Part shown: one piece after another, positions 23,693 through 34,902 of the stretch
How positions within the stretch are numbered: position 1 is the first letter of the stretch
How the letters are laid out: every line of letters starts with the position of its first letter
NCBI RefSeq assembly: GCF_018691265.1
Contig: NW_024881282.1
Location: 26,562,899 to 26,626,898 of the forward strand
Length of the DNA stretch: 64,000 nucleotides
DNA from: Tyto alba
Taxonomy: Eukaryota; Chordata; Aves; Strigiformes; Tytonidae
Reading direction: 5' to 3'
The notes under the pieces: generated by a model
Databases searched by the model: none
What the model was told of the DNA's origin: nothing
The model's input: only the letters and a program-made list of their open reading frames with translations
Position numbers and translations under genes: made by a program

Positions 23693-23924
23693 AATTTGGT
23701 TACATTTTCTTTTTCTTTCTTTTGGAAAAGAAACTGCAAGAAAGGAGAAGGTAACTAAAGCTCTAGGACTTTTGATTTTGAAGGCTGCTCAGGTGAAGCC
23801 TTTCTCATGTGGCAAAAGAATACAGAGAATGAATTCTGAATTTCTGTAGTAAAAAAAAGATGACAGACTTCTCTCCTGCTCTGTATAAACTGAGTTCATC
23901 ACATCCCAGGATAATTCAATAGGA

Positions 23925-24250
23925 TGATACCTCAGGAAGTCTTTGGTCCAACCTTGAGCATGAAGTGGGATCAGCCACGAAGGCAGAGCTGGCTGCTTAG
24001 AGCTTTATTCCATCTGGTCTTGAAAACCTTTAAGAGCAGAGATGGTGCAATCTCTCTGGGCAACCTGTTCCCCTGCTTCACTATTCTCATGGTGAAAAAG
24101 TTTCTCCACATAACCAGTTCAAGCATCCCTTGTTTCAGCTGATAATTATTGTATCTCATCCTCCCATAGTGCACCATTGTGAGGAGACCAGCTCTGTTCT
24201 CTTGTTGACCTTCTCATAGATATAGTACAGCCCTTTTTCTCTCCCACTTC
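23925..24250 (-). mobile_element. CR1 LINE fragment, C-terminal coding part
   Basis: The minus strand between 23971 and 24177 encodes WRNFFTMRIVKQGNRLPREI, a recognisable CR1 reverse-transcriptase C-terminus. The 3' side (low coordinates) contains the 'GGTCCAACC' block and the 5' side ends in the block that precedes LEKRR. It is more diverged than the 49.6-kb copy and is followed by a T/GTT-rich tract. Confidence 0.8.
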
Positions 24251-24262
24251 CACTAGTAAAGT

Positions 24263-24378
24263 GATTTTTCTTTCCTTTTTTTTTTTTATTTTTTGTTTGT
24301 TTGGTTGGGTTTGTTTGGGTTTGTTTTTTTTTTGTTGTTGTTGTTGTTGTTTTTTTTTTTTTGTTTTGTTTTTTTTTT
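24263..24378. repeat. T-rich low-complexity tract with (GTT)n core
   Basis: About 115 bases that are almost all T and G on the plus strand, including six GTT units near 24332-24350 and T runs of up to 13. It directly follows the CR1 fragment. On the minus strand it is A/C-rich and gives a spurious lysine/threonine-rich open frame. Confidence 0.9.
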
Positions 24379-26089
24379 AGTTTTATCTCCAGTGTATTTG
24401 TTTTTGGGTGCCAGGAGAGCAATACCTCCATTTTCCAGGTAGAGAACTAATCTCAGCTAAGTGGATTTGTTAGATTATTTAGATGTCCTGCTGATCTGAC
24501 AGTAAGGTCTAACTCAGCTCCTGATTTAGACACATAAATTTAGGTTTCTGCATCATGGATGCCTTCACCTGAAGTGAGTATTTAAGCTTCCGTTATATTC
24601 AGTGGAGATGAAGTCAAAACAGCCATCAGAGTTTATAGGTCATTTGTCTCACTCCTTGTTACACTCAGCTGTCTTGTTCTCTGCAGTTCACTACCTGTGC
24701 TGAGTAGATCTCCACTGGCCATAGCAGCATTGATTCACACTTAGCCACTTGCATCTCAGAGACACAAACTTGTTCCTGAACCTGGAACTGAATCCCACCA
24801 TAAGAAACTAAGAAACTGGCTCAAATTGATAGAGGAAATCAGTAGCAGAGCATCATTTGAACTCTCATCTCTCTAGTCCACGCTGGATGTCCTACGTATG
24901 GGCGGAACTGTTCTGTTCCAGAAGACAGGGAGGCACAGTTTGTTCAAAACAGCACTAGTATTTTAGAGAAGGGTGCACCAGTGGGTTTTTTTTCTTGTGT
25001 ACAAAGCTTGTCTGACAGTTCTGCAACAACATTTTATATGGTTTCCAGTTCAGTGGCATTGGGTCTAAACACTGTGATTTATTCTCTCAAGTAATTTACT
25101 TAAAACTCTGACAGCCTCTTTTTGGACTGACACATGGAAATGACAGTGAATTCAATATTCAGCAAAATTAATGCCTGTTACAGAGGTGAATTCAATGCAT
25201 ATGAAAGTAGAGTGACAGTTGTAATTATTTAACACTTCTTCTAAGGGAAGAATAGTTGCTCTGATCATAAAAAGCTTTGGAAATGCTAATTCCTTTTGTG
25301 GTTACTGAGATGAGAATGTGCTATTAAATATATGAAATTTTAAAAAAAAATGAAAAAGGTGTAAAATATCTTTGCTGTTCAGACGATTTTGCTTTGTGGT
25401 ATTTAGCTGTACATCGATGTCTCTGTTCTCTAGCTCCTCAGGCTCTATCAGATTGCATTGCCCCACGCTTGGTACCCCAAGGAGTCTGTGTCTTTCAGGA
25501 TGAGGATTTTTATTTAACCAAGCCAGGAAAATGATGAATGATTAACTGGAAGTGAACACAGGATGACGCTGGACTTTGCTAGTGGTCAGGAAGAGTGATG
25601 ACTGCTGTTTGGAAAATCTCTGTCTTTGGAGTTTAGATATTTCTTAATTATTTCTAAAAAAAAAAAAAAAATCTATGAAGAAGCATATTGTGAGTCTTCT
25701 GTGGGTATGGGTAGAGAAGACAAAGTCTCCTCTTACATTTTTAGTGTCCTGGGAGGATGAAGTTGGTAGAATTATTAAAAATGACAATAGTTAGGAATGT
25801 AAAATTTTAATACAAAAAAAGCAAGTAACTATCATCTCTTCACTACTTCTAAAACATTCAGGTTTACCTTTTTATTTCAATTTCCATTTCTTGTCCTTTA
25901 TGACAAATATTCTGAAATGGAAAAGGCAAAAATCTCAAAATCCTAAAAATGTATAGGTGCTGCAGTGATTTTACCTATGTACAATTCTCGTTGCTCATAT
26001 TCAACAAAGTTGGAGTCTACTGAGCAAGAAAAGGTTAGTAGGATGATTGGCTCTTTCTGATGAATCTATATTGCAAAAAGATAGTAAAC
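24379..26089. other. Intergenic, no gene seen
   Basis: AT-rich sequence with no recognisable exon or repeat body. Simple runs include 16 A at 25656-25671. Confidence 0.5.
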
Positions 26090-26330
26090 CCAGCTTTTTC
26101 TAGTTTATCCCAGATTGGTATTCAGCTCTCTACAGACACAATATTTATTGTTGTATGAACATTAGGAGAGAAACAACTTCTTGAAGCTAAAAAACATGAA
26201 AAAATGGAGCTTGGTAAGTTTATCTTGGTTTAGACATTGTGGTAATTAAATTCTGGAACAGCTTTCCAGTAGGAGCTGTGGGCCAGGAAGGATCTTACTC
26301 CTGGATTATGGCAAGGAAGCGTAAAATGTG
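26090..26330 (+). mobile_element. Possible ancient LINE fragment (C-terminal coding part)
   Basis: Near 26235-26330 the plus strand gives a VIKFWNSFPVGAVG-like reading that resembles the [11 protein letters not shown] block of CR1-clade C-termini. This is the only similarity I can point to, and no tail or upstream block is clear. It may be chance. Confidence 0.25.
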
Positions 26331-29300
26331 ATAGCATGACAGCACCCTGAAAGAGTATGTTTATTTTGTTCAATAAAGGAGCCCAGGGACCAGGCACAAT
26401 TCTACCACCCCTGTGGTACCTTACTTCTTGGTCTTACTTTGGACTAGCACTCTCAAAGGTGACATCCAGGCATGATTCCAAGGACAGTTTCCTTCAAGGC
26501 TTCTACTCCAAAAAAGATATAAATGTTACTGCACCAAGGTGGGTTCCCATGCCTCTATACAGTATTCGAAGGCTATCACAGTGGGTTTTGCATTTGTAAA
26601 CATGTTCTTATGCCACTCCTGGGGAAGTTCACCTGCTGCATGGTATCTTGCTGGCTCTCATCTCCAGACCCTATTCACCCTGTGAGAAAACTTAGCTCTC
26701 CTGAGTCAGTGCCTTCTAATTATCAGTCCCACTTAATGGTCACTTGACTTCCTTAGGGGAGGAGGTCACCCATTTCAGGTGATACAAAATGAACATCTGT
26801 ATCTGTACAATTACTACACCTCTGCTCCCAAGCAGTGGAAGAGGTGGTTAGAGGCTATGGAAGGCTGTAGAAGGTCTCAGGGTCTAGTGGAAATGTTTAG
26901 GAACTGGGCAACCTGAGTCCATATTTCCTTTCAGTGTGTGACATAGCTTCTTCCCTAATTCTCCCTGATAGGAGAATTGATTGGCACATATCAGAGTCAA
27001 GCCTATGTGCATACCAGCACAAAGGGAGTAGGCACTGTAGGCACTAACACTCAAATACTAATTAGAAAGCAGTCAGATGTGATCACTGAGACATTGCCAG
27101 ATCCCAGAAGGCTTCTTCAAATCATATGATCTCTCTTTCTAAAGGTAGAGGCTTTCAAGAGGTCTTTGGAAAGCCAGTAGTACTCATAACAGGTACCCAA
27201 AAGACTGGCTTAATTTCTACCTGGTTGCTATGCCCGTCTTAGACTGGGCCAAGCATCAGTGTGAGAAAGAGGCTGCAGATAGTATCCTTGGATAAGAGAT
27301 TATCACTCGCCATTGATTTTCCACTTTCTGAAAATAATTACTAGTGGTTAGGTGCTTGTTCAGGGCAGCACTGCGTGAAAAGCCTGAGGCACCTGGCTGC
27401 TCCATTCAGCTCAAAGAATGAGTTGTGTGAATAGCTGCTATTGGTACTTCCCAGATCAGCTATTCACTCTGACATCTTCCTAAAACTATCTATCAAGCAG
27501 TCTCAATTAATGGATGCTTCCACAAAAGTTGTAATCTTATACAGTTGTGAGCAGGAAAAGACCTACATTTATGGGATGCTCTCATTAGTAGTTCACCCAG
27601 TCCAATGGCAGGAAGAGCTTTTATCTTCTGCCAGAAAGCAAGTTGCTTGAGTGCTTTAAGAGCTCTGTGAGGCATCAGGGTACCACAGTGTCATATGACC
27701 ATTTAGAATTGATCATACAATGCAATGCACCTGAGGAACTGAAAGAGTCTTAATTAAAATAGGCCTGCATAAAGCCAGGCTAATGTGCTTATGTCACAGA
27801 GGTGAGAGCATGGGGTTCATTGACTGTTGCATCTCTCTGATAAAGAAAAGAGAAAAGGATATTCTTCCTCTTAATTTCTCAGTAAATATCTAACCCTCAG
27901 TGGAGTTGAGATGGGTTTGATATTTTAGACCCAGGTTCTTATTAGTTTGGAAAATTATACTGGAGCTTGTTAAGCCGAGTCAGTGATGTCTTAAGGAGGA
28001 AAGAGCTTTTGTTTACAGGCTGTGGCAGTATATCTCCTGTGGTGAGTGTCTGACCTGTGCCCACACCTCCCACTAGACCCACCAGTAGTGCTGCCTTCCC
28101 TGGCAGAACCTGTGCTGGTCCTCCTACCTGTCCAAGAGGCTGACTTTTGCAGTTCTCCACACTTCAAAAAAATACTGTGCTATCTCAGGGAAAGGTTTAA
28201 TTATAGGTTTGGGTCGTTGGATTTTTTTGATCTTTCTTTATATTTTTAAGATCTTTCTTACTCTTTGGTACCTGATAGCTTTGCTCTTCAGAAATGTTGG
28301 GCAGGCAATGGAAGACTGCAGAAACAATTTTTCTGCCTTCCTCATTTATACAAAAAAGAAAGAAGTGTGTTCTTTTCCAGTGATTCAGGATTGGCTCAAG
28401 TAGGTAATGTCTCCTCACCTGACTTCAAAAACTGACCTTCTCGATCAATTTAGTCTCATAAGATCCTGTTCACAGATCTTGAAATGGTGACCATTATTTT
28501 ACCAGTGCGTAGTTGTTCTTCCTTCTGACTTTCTGAATCCAGGAGACCACACCTCACATCCAGGATGTGAGCAAAAGATATTGTTTATTGATACAAAAGA
28601 AGCAACTAAAAGATGTTAACAACTGAATTAGATGACAGCTTATACTGTTTCTGATGCTGGGAGCCCCAGAATGATGGCACTGAGCGGACAACTTCTTTGG
28701 TGTACAGCACTCTACACAGTCCCATCAGCAGTGAGGGGTGGGCTGACAGGACTTCCCCACTTTTCTTCCAACACATACTCTTTTTACACTCCTTCCTTTG
28801 TATCGTAAACAGCTTATATAAAATACCATTGTATGCTGTTTATATAGAGGTCAATACTGCTAAGCTTGTTGCCAGACCTTTGTTCACAGCCACTAGCCCC
28901 TCATGATAACAAATACCTTCCTGTTATAGTTGACATTTTATAAAAGTAATTTTCTCCCATAAACATTTGTAAGTTTGGATTTTCCCTTTGCATATTTTCC
29001 CTCTGCACCTTTAAGAATATTAGTCTTAATTCAGAAGCTCAGAACACCCACAGTCACCAAGCTAAAAGTAATCTATTTTTGCATTTTTACATTGACTCTG
29101 ACTCTAGAAAATTTTTGGTGTGTATATGGGGGAGATGGAGCAAAACTCAGGCTCCCTGGTATTTTAACATTGTTTCCATCCTGACGAAAATATTTTTGAC
29201 ATCTGAACACTTCAATTTCTTCCTAATGTCTAGTTAACAGATCAATGGGCAGCCTCATCATAATGTTGGTGTAAGAGAAATGTGAAGAATCACTGGAGGA

Positions 29301-30049
29301 ACTGCAAGTGCTCTCTTACAGGTTTATTTTAATCTTTGTAGAAGCAATTCTGCTTTATTGTCACTGAAGTTCTTGTGACAGATTCACAACATAAATAAAT
29401 TGTACCCCTCTTCATAGAGTTCTTTCTTTTTACCTCAAAAAAGCAAGCCTAAGGAAAGACAATGCAGTATTTCACAGGCTCTGTGTGGAAGAATGTCTTT
29501 TTGGTTGCTGCTGCCAAAAAAGAGAAAGGAAGAATGAAAAACCTTCAATCACCTCACACACTTCTCATTCTTCAGATTTCTAAATGAAGCTGTAGCATAT
29601 TGAACCAATATGATTTTTTTTTTACCATAAACTGAAAAATCTCATGCCTTGTTTGCAATTCTTTATATTTTCCTAAAAACACAAAGAATCACCAAATCTG
29701 CTTTTAGAATATGAAATCTTTTCTTGGATGCCATCAGGGAGATGCTGGTTTTCAAGTGACTACCACTGCCTGTAGGAAGTCTATGCAATGATACTTCTCT
29801 TTGCTATTACCCTGTGCATTTGGTATTACAGCACATATTTCAGAACTCAGAATTACTTTTTTTCATGAGCTACTGGTAGTTCCTGTGTCAGATTAAATTG
29901 GATTTTCCCTAGCTCCAGCAGAGTTCTAGAAACACACATCTCCTACACCAACACACTGCTTAAAATGTGTAAAGTCACAGGAAAAAACTTTTCTCCAGTC
30001 CATAGAAAAGAGTATCTGAAAGTCCTGAAATCCTTTCTCTTCTATATCC
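26331..30049. other. Intergenic, no gene seen
   Basis: About 3.7 kb with many stops in all frames and no recognisable exon, RNA gene or transposon. The sequence at 29926-30049 may include further diverged CR1 3' sequence, but it lacks the standard tail. Confidence 0.5.
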
Positions 30050-30426
30050 ATATCCCTAAGTGTGACATCTACGCATCTTTTAAATGCCTTCAAGGATGGT
30101 GACTCAACCACTTCCCTGGGCAGCCTGTTCCAATGCTTGATAGCCCTTCTGGTGGAGAAATATTTCCTAATATCTAATCTAAACTTCCTCTGGTGCAACT
30201 TGAGACCATTTCCTCTTGTCTTATTGCTTGCTACTTGTGTGTCATGGTTTGAGCCTGGTTGGCAGCCAACCACCACACAGCCACCTCTCTCCCTTCCCCT
30301 CCGGCAATGAGAAGGGACACAGAGCCAGGCTTGGGGTTCGAGATAGGACTGGGATGGGGAAAAAGTCACCCTTTATGGTCATGAGCAAAAGGCAGACTCG
30401 TTAGGGGAGGAAAAAAAGAACATAGT

Positions 30427-30432
30427 TTTATT
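30427..30432 (-). terminator. LTR polyadenylation signal (minus strand)
   Basis: AATAAA on the minus strand (TTTATT on the plus), about 190 bases from the LTR 3' end. It sits in the equivalent place to the AATAAA at 17755 in the related LTR. Confidence 0.7.
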
Positions 30433-30647
30433 ACAGACACTAACAACACTTACCAAAGCAGGACAGTGAGAAGCATTGCCACATCTTGAGAACACCTTCC
30501 CCCCACCCCTCCCTTCTTCCCGGGCTCAGCTCTGCTCCCGATATCTCTACCTCCTCCCCCAGCGGCGCAGGGGCAGGGAATGGGGGTGCAGTCAGTGCTA
30601 CCGCTTCTGCCAACTTCGGTGGGGGGAGCTTCTGGAACTTCTTCCCC

Positions 30648-30828
30648 CCTGCTCCATCGTGGTCCCCCTCTCACAGCAGACAGTCCTCCACAAACTTTCT
30701 CCGACATGAGTTCCTCCCATGGGCCGCAGCGTTCCCCACACTGCTCCGTCATGGGTCACTAACTTTCTCCGACTGGATTCCCTCCCACGGCTGCAGCCCT
30801 TCCCGAGCTGCTCCGGCGTGGGACTCCC
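30648..30828 (-). repeat. 68-bp imperfect tandem repeats inside the LTR
   Basis: The string AACTTTCTCCGAC recurs at 30693 and 30761, exactly 68 bases apart. The rest of the two units aligns with scattered substitutions, including a CTCC-GC(A)GC core and a CTGCTCCG-TC/GC-TGGG block. A partial unit precedes them (CTGCTCCATCGTGG near 30650). On the minus strand each unit contains a GGAGCAG motif. Similar GGAGCAG units appear in the 17-kb LTR, so the repeat is a feature of the LTR family. Confidence 0.85.
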
Positions 30829-31145
30829 CTGCATGCTGCAATCCTCCCAGTGCTGAATTACAGCAGCGGGGCTGCCTTTTAACACAAGACCCCGGCCTTC
30901 TTCGGGCACAGCACCTTAATTATTCCAGGCAGAAGCCACAGGCCATAAATCAATGTCTGCTCCACCGTAGATCCCATGGGTGGCATGGGGGGGCCGCCCT
31001 GCCATCTCACCACAGGATACAGGGGGGTCTCTGCTCCGGCACACCTCCCCCCTCCTTTCTTCCTCTGTTCCTTCACTGACCTTGGTGTTCATGCAGCTGC
31101 AGCAACTCCTCCTCACCAGTCCCACTGCTCGTCACCATGTCCCTT

Positions 31146-31153
31146 CTTAAATA
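31146..31153 (-). promoter_or_regulatory. TATA-like box of the solo LTR
   Basis: The minus strand reads TATTTAAG within ACGTATTTAAGAAGGG, in the position expected for the U3 promoter, about 160 bases from the LTR start. The related LTR at 17.4 kb has a decayed version. Whether it is active is not knowable from sequence. Confidence 0.5.
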
Positions 31154-31482
31154 CGTTATCGCAGAGGCGCAGCTGATGGGCTCAGTTTCCAAATGGAAGT
31201 GAAGCTGACTTGGAGCTGGGGGAGCTTCGAGAAGCTTCTCACAGGGGGCCACGCCTATAGCCCCCTCCCCTGCCACCAAAAAACTCCACCACTCACTCAA
31301 CCCAGGACACTGGGAGAAGAGACTGACAGCCACCTTGCTACAACCTCCTTTCAAGCAGTTGTAGTGAGTGATAAGGTCTCCCCTCAGCCTCCTTTTTTCC
31401 AGGCTAAACAGTGCCAGTTGCCTCAGCTGGTCCTCGTAAGACTTGTGCTCCAGACCCTTCACCAGCTGCATTGCTCTTCTGT

Positions 31483-33893
31483 GGACACAAAGTTATGTTA
31501 TTGATGTTAGTTATCATTAGTTATGATCGTAAATGATAGTGAAGCCTATTGTAGGAACAATTCAGGAAGTCATGTATTTAAGATACCACTAACAGATACA
31601 CAATCTGGTCAATGACCTAAAGAAAGGTCCAAAATAATGTAAGATCTCTGACTCCCTATCTTTGTGGATACTATGTATGCTTGCGTTGTACTGCTCTCAG
31701 ATGGAAGAATGAATTTTCACAGGCTTTGTGAGTGAAATTAGGAAGCTCGTGCTATGGAGATGCCATCTACTGATCAAAGGCCAAAAAATCTGTTTGATAT
31801 AACTTGGTCGGAGTTTCTTGCATGGTGCTGCTTTACATTGAAGGCCTCCCTAGGGGAGGCAGAGACAGGCCAACACACTCCTAGTTTGTAGTTTGTTATA
31901 CAGGCATAAGTTTCAACATGTATAAACAATAGTAGTGAGCAATGCCACAAACTCTGTGTCCTCAGAGTGCTTCTGAGCTCTTCTCATATGAAGTCCAGGT
32001 CATACTGGAGCTAAAACGATTAATTTGTGTTATGTGACCACGTAAGAGCACAAATAAATTAAAGACTGCTGCATGCTCCATAAAGTTCCTGGAAAGAGAA
32101 TGGATTTGTGCTTTGATGCTTATTCTCTGAATTTCAGTTAAATAATGGATTTTTTCCTAGTTTCTTGGGGCTGAGGGAGAGGGAAAAGGGCCTTGCTCCA
32201 GGGATGGCTTACCATGGGTATCTTCTCTGGAGAACTTGCACTACGCTGTGATGGGAAGTGAAATGTTTTCCTTTTCTCTTCTCTCCTGTATTGTTCCTGC
32301 TCACTACCACTCCCTGCCCTCAAATCCCAGTTGTTAAACTAAATGATTAGGTTACCAAAATAGTTAGGGTAAGACTGTTCTTCCTGGATAATTAAGCATA
32401 CAATAGCTGAAAAATACCACTGTAGGTAGAAATATGATTCCTTAACTTGTGTGTTTGCCTTATATTTCTATCATATGATCACCTATTATCTTGTAATTAA
32501 TACAATGTATTAAGACACATTTTCTGCAGCTTCCAGTGCCTTCATGTAGCAGAACCATATATGGCAGTGTCCTTGTAAACAAAGCTGTAGATTAAGCATG
32601 TATGTTACTTTGCCTGGTCACCACTAGTGTAGATCTGCAGAGTTTCAGTCAAACCAGCAGATTTCCAGCAGCAGATTTTATCTATATAAATTATCAAATA
32701 TAAGACTGAATGTTTGCTGGCATGCCTAAGTTTGCTGGGCAGTTAAATGAGACAGGATGCTTTTAAGGAAGCCAACCCTGTAGGTGCATGCTTGGTTAAA
32801 TTGGCTTTGTGCTAGCATTCGTGCTTCCTACGACTAGATGTTTTGACCTTGGGATTGCTTAGGCTGTGATTTTGTATTTGCACAGTATGTAAGGCTTTCA
32901 AATCCAAACCTTAATGTCCAAGCAGAGGATCTATATGTAAAAAATGAATGAGAATTAAGCAGTAAGATTCCAAGAAATTGCGTGTTATGTGGAGATAACC
33001 CAGACCACAAAGGTGGTTCATGAGCCAATTGTCAGTGACCTGACAAAAGTGTTATCTCACATGAACACAGTCCTTGGGGTGTGCTGTTGGAATAATTAAC
33101 TGGCAACTGGAAAAGAATATTGTGTGCAGGACTACATGTAGTCAATCTTTTAAGAAGCATAATTTAATTTTCTACAAAAAGTGGTTTAACTGAAACTTTT
33201 AAATTTTGCTTAGGGGAAAAAATGTACACATTTTAGACCAGATTCTTAAAAGTATTCAAATGCTAGAATGACAGTGAAAATCTGGCCCTCAGTGCATGTA
33301 CTTCTGTGGAAATGCAAAATGTGTAAGTTATGTTCTGTTAATTTCAGCATAATTACATATCCCCCCAAGGAATGAGCTTTAGTAAGTTCCATTTTTGCAT
33401 ATTAATTTCTTAGCTAGAACATTTAATCAGAAATTTGGGAAAAGAGTAACATTTAGCCACCATCAGAGAAGTTGGAGCTTTAGGAAAAGGATGATGGCAT
33501 GTAAGGACACTGATCACCTGGGGAGCCATTCACCTTTATGTCACTCATTCCCACTGAGGTCTCCTTGGGAATAATCAAGATCACTCGTGTCTCCTTGCTT
33601 ACTAGAAATGAACTTGTAGTCTCAGGCCATCACTTTTGCCTCAGCTGTGATCTGGCAGCTTCAGAAGACAGTCAAAAGCCTGTCTGGCTACAGAAATAGC
33701 AGGACTAGCTAGAGAAACTGGTATTCCCACCAGGGACAGCAGCCTCATCTATATGAGGGTGACTTGCTCCACTAAACTGCCCTTTCTGCAAACAGCCAGA
33801 GGATTCCAGTTCCCACCATCCACCAGAAATCTTCCCATGTCAACTCCTTATTAGGATTTATTTTGTCTAAGATGTCATGCTTACAGTCATAAA

Positions 33894-33924
<31 letters not shown>

Positions 33925-34855
33925 CCAACCAAAACAACCGCACCATTATTTTTGCCCATGGTATGTGCTATTGACAAGTAAATGCTGTTATCCACTAATC
34001 GATAGCTGGCCTTTCCCATGATTGTCCTTGCTCAAAACCCTGCAGGCTTCTCAGTGTCATCCCTGGTTTCCCAAAGAAATGAGGTTTTGTACAGTTTAGG
34101 TATGGAGTAGTAGCCTGTGCTGTTGGCCAAGTCCAACCAATAGGGCTGAAGGGAGCTATCTCAGCTATGGTACCCTCCAACACATCTTGCTAAAATAGTT
34201 GGCTGCATGGAGGGGAGAAAGTATATGTGCCCTGACTGTGAAAAAAGCTGCAATGGTCACCTAAACAACAGTCTGAGAGAGGGAACGTGTGAGAGAGGGC
34301 ATAAAGGAGAACAAGAGTATGCATAAGGATACACCTCTGCTTGCTGCCACTCTTGAAAAGGTTCATATCTAATGCACACTTTTTCAGTTGTCAGCATGAA
34401 TCAACCTAAAGACAGAAATCCAGAGGAAAACAGCCTGCGTTACTTCTGCAGCTCATCAACCCTCTGGTGTAATTCACTGATGAGCCAGAGAGACTCTTAG
34501 ATGTATGTGTATATTGCACGAGTCACACTCTGAGCTAGCAAAGATATAATTTTGCTTGGTATTTTATGAATCATACTATTTAGATGTGTTAAATGCTATC
34601 AACCACATTCTGTCATTAAAAGTGCACATTATCTTCTGATCTTCAGAAATAACAGATCCAAGAGTAAGTAAAACAAATATCTTTTTAATTACTGAGGCTG
34701 AGTAAAGCACACTTTAAAGACTCTAGAGTTGGTAGCTATAGATGTATGAAGTATCAAAATTTTAGTTCTATCATCTTGCTTAAATGGGTATGTCACATAA
34801 ACTCAGATGAGGTCAGTGAATTAACAGACAGAGAGCTAATGAATATGAGACAGAT
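31483..34855. other. Intergenic, no gene seen
   Basis: AT-rich sequence without a recognisable exon or transposon. A run of 23 A lies at 33902-33924. Confidence 0.5.
33902..33924. repeat. Poly-A run (23)
   Basis: A perfect run of 23 A following an AT-rich TATATAT stretch. No retrocopy body was recognised upstream, so it is not called a processed pseudogene. Confidence 0.9.
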
Positions 34856-34902
34856 ATCATAGAATCATTTAGACTGGAAAAGACCCTTAATATCATTAAT
34901 GC
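34856..34902 (-). mobile_element. CR1 3'-end tail only
   Basis: ATCATAGAATCATTTAGACT followed by GGAAAAGACCCTTAATATCA is the reverse complement of the avian CR1 3' end. The copy stops after about 47 bases. Confidence 0.88.

Larger units (their letters stand above)
30240..31309 (-). mobile_element. Complete ERVL-like solo LTR (about 1.07 kb) nested in CR1
   Basis: The element starts TGTCATGG at 30240 and ends CAGGACA at 31309, the TG...CA ends of a retroviral LTR. Read on the minus strand it has a TATA-like TATTTAAG (31146-31153), a transcribed GC-rich region with 68-bp internal repeats and an AATAAA (30427-30432). Flanks are TTGTG (30235-30239) and CTGGG (31310-31314), which could be a 5-bp duplication of TTGGG with one change in each copy. 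No gag, pol or env sequence or second LTR is present, so this is a solo LTR left by recombination. Open frames up to 197 codons on either strand reflect GC richness. The assignment to ERVL is from memory of avian LTR families. Confidence 0.9.
30050..31482 (-). mobile_element. CR1 LINE fragment split by an LTR insertion
   Basis: The two parts of one minus-strand CR1 copy lie at about 30050-30239 and 31310-31482. The low-coordinate part encodes [20 protein letters not shown] on the minus strand, the C-terminus. The high-coordinate part encodes [31 protein letters not shown], the preceding block. Removing the LTR at 30240-31309 places these in the normal order and spacing. The usual ATCATAGAATC tail is absent at the 3' end, so that end is diverged or deleted. 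Confidence 0.9.

Noticed and set aside
24156..24431. Lysine/threonine-rich minus-strand protein
   Set aside because: It is the translation of the T/GTT-rich low-complexity tract.
30486..31079. 197-codon plus-strand open frame
   Set aside because: It is antisense to the transcribed part of a solo LTR, is proline- and serine-rich from GC composition, and has no family resemblance.
33902..33924. Processed pseudogene poly-A tail
   Set aside because: No coding or retrocopy body was recognised upstream of the A run.
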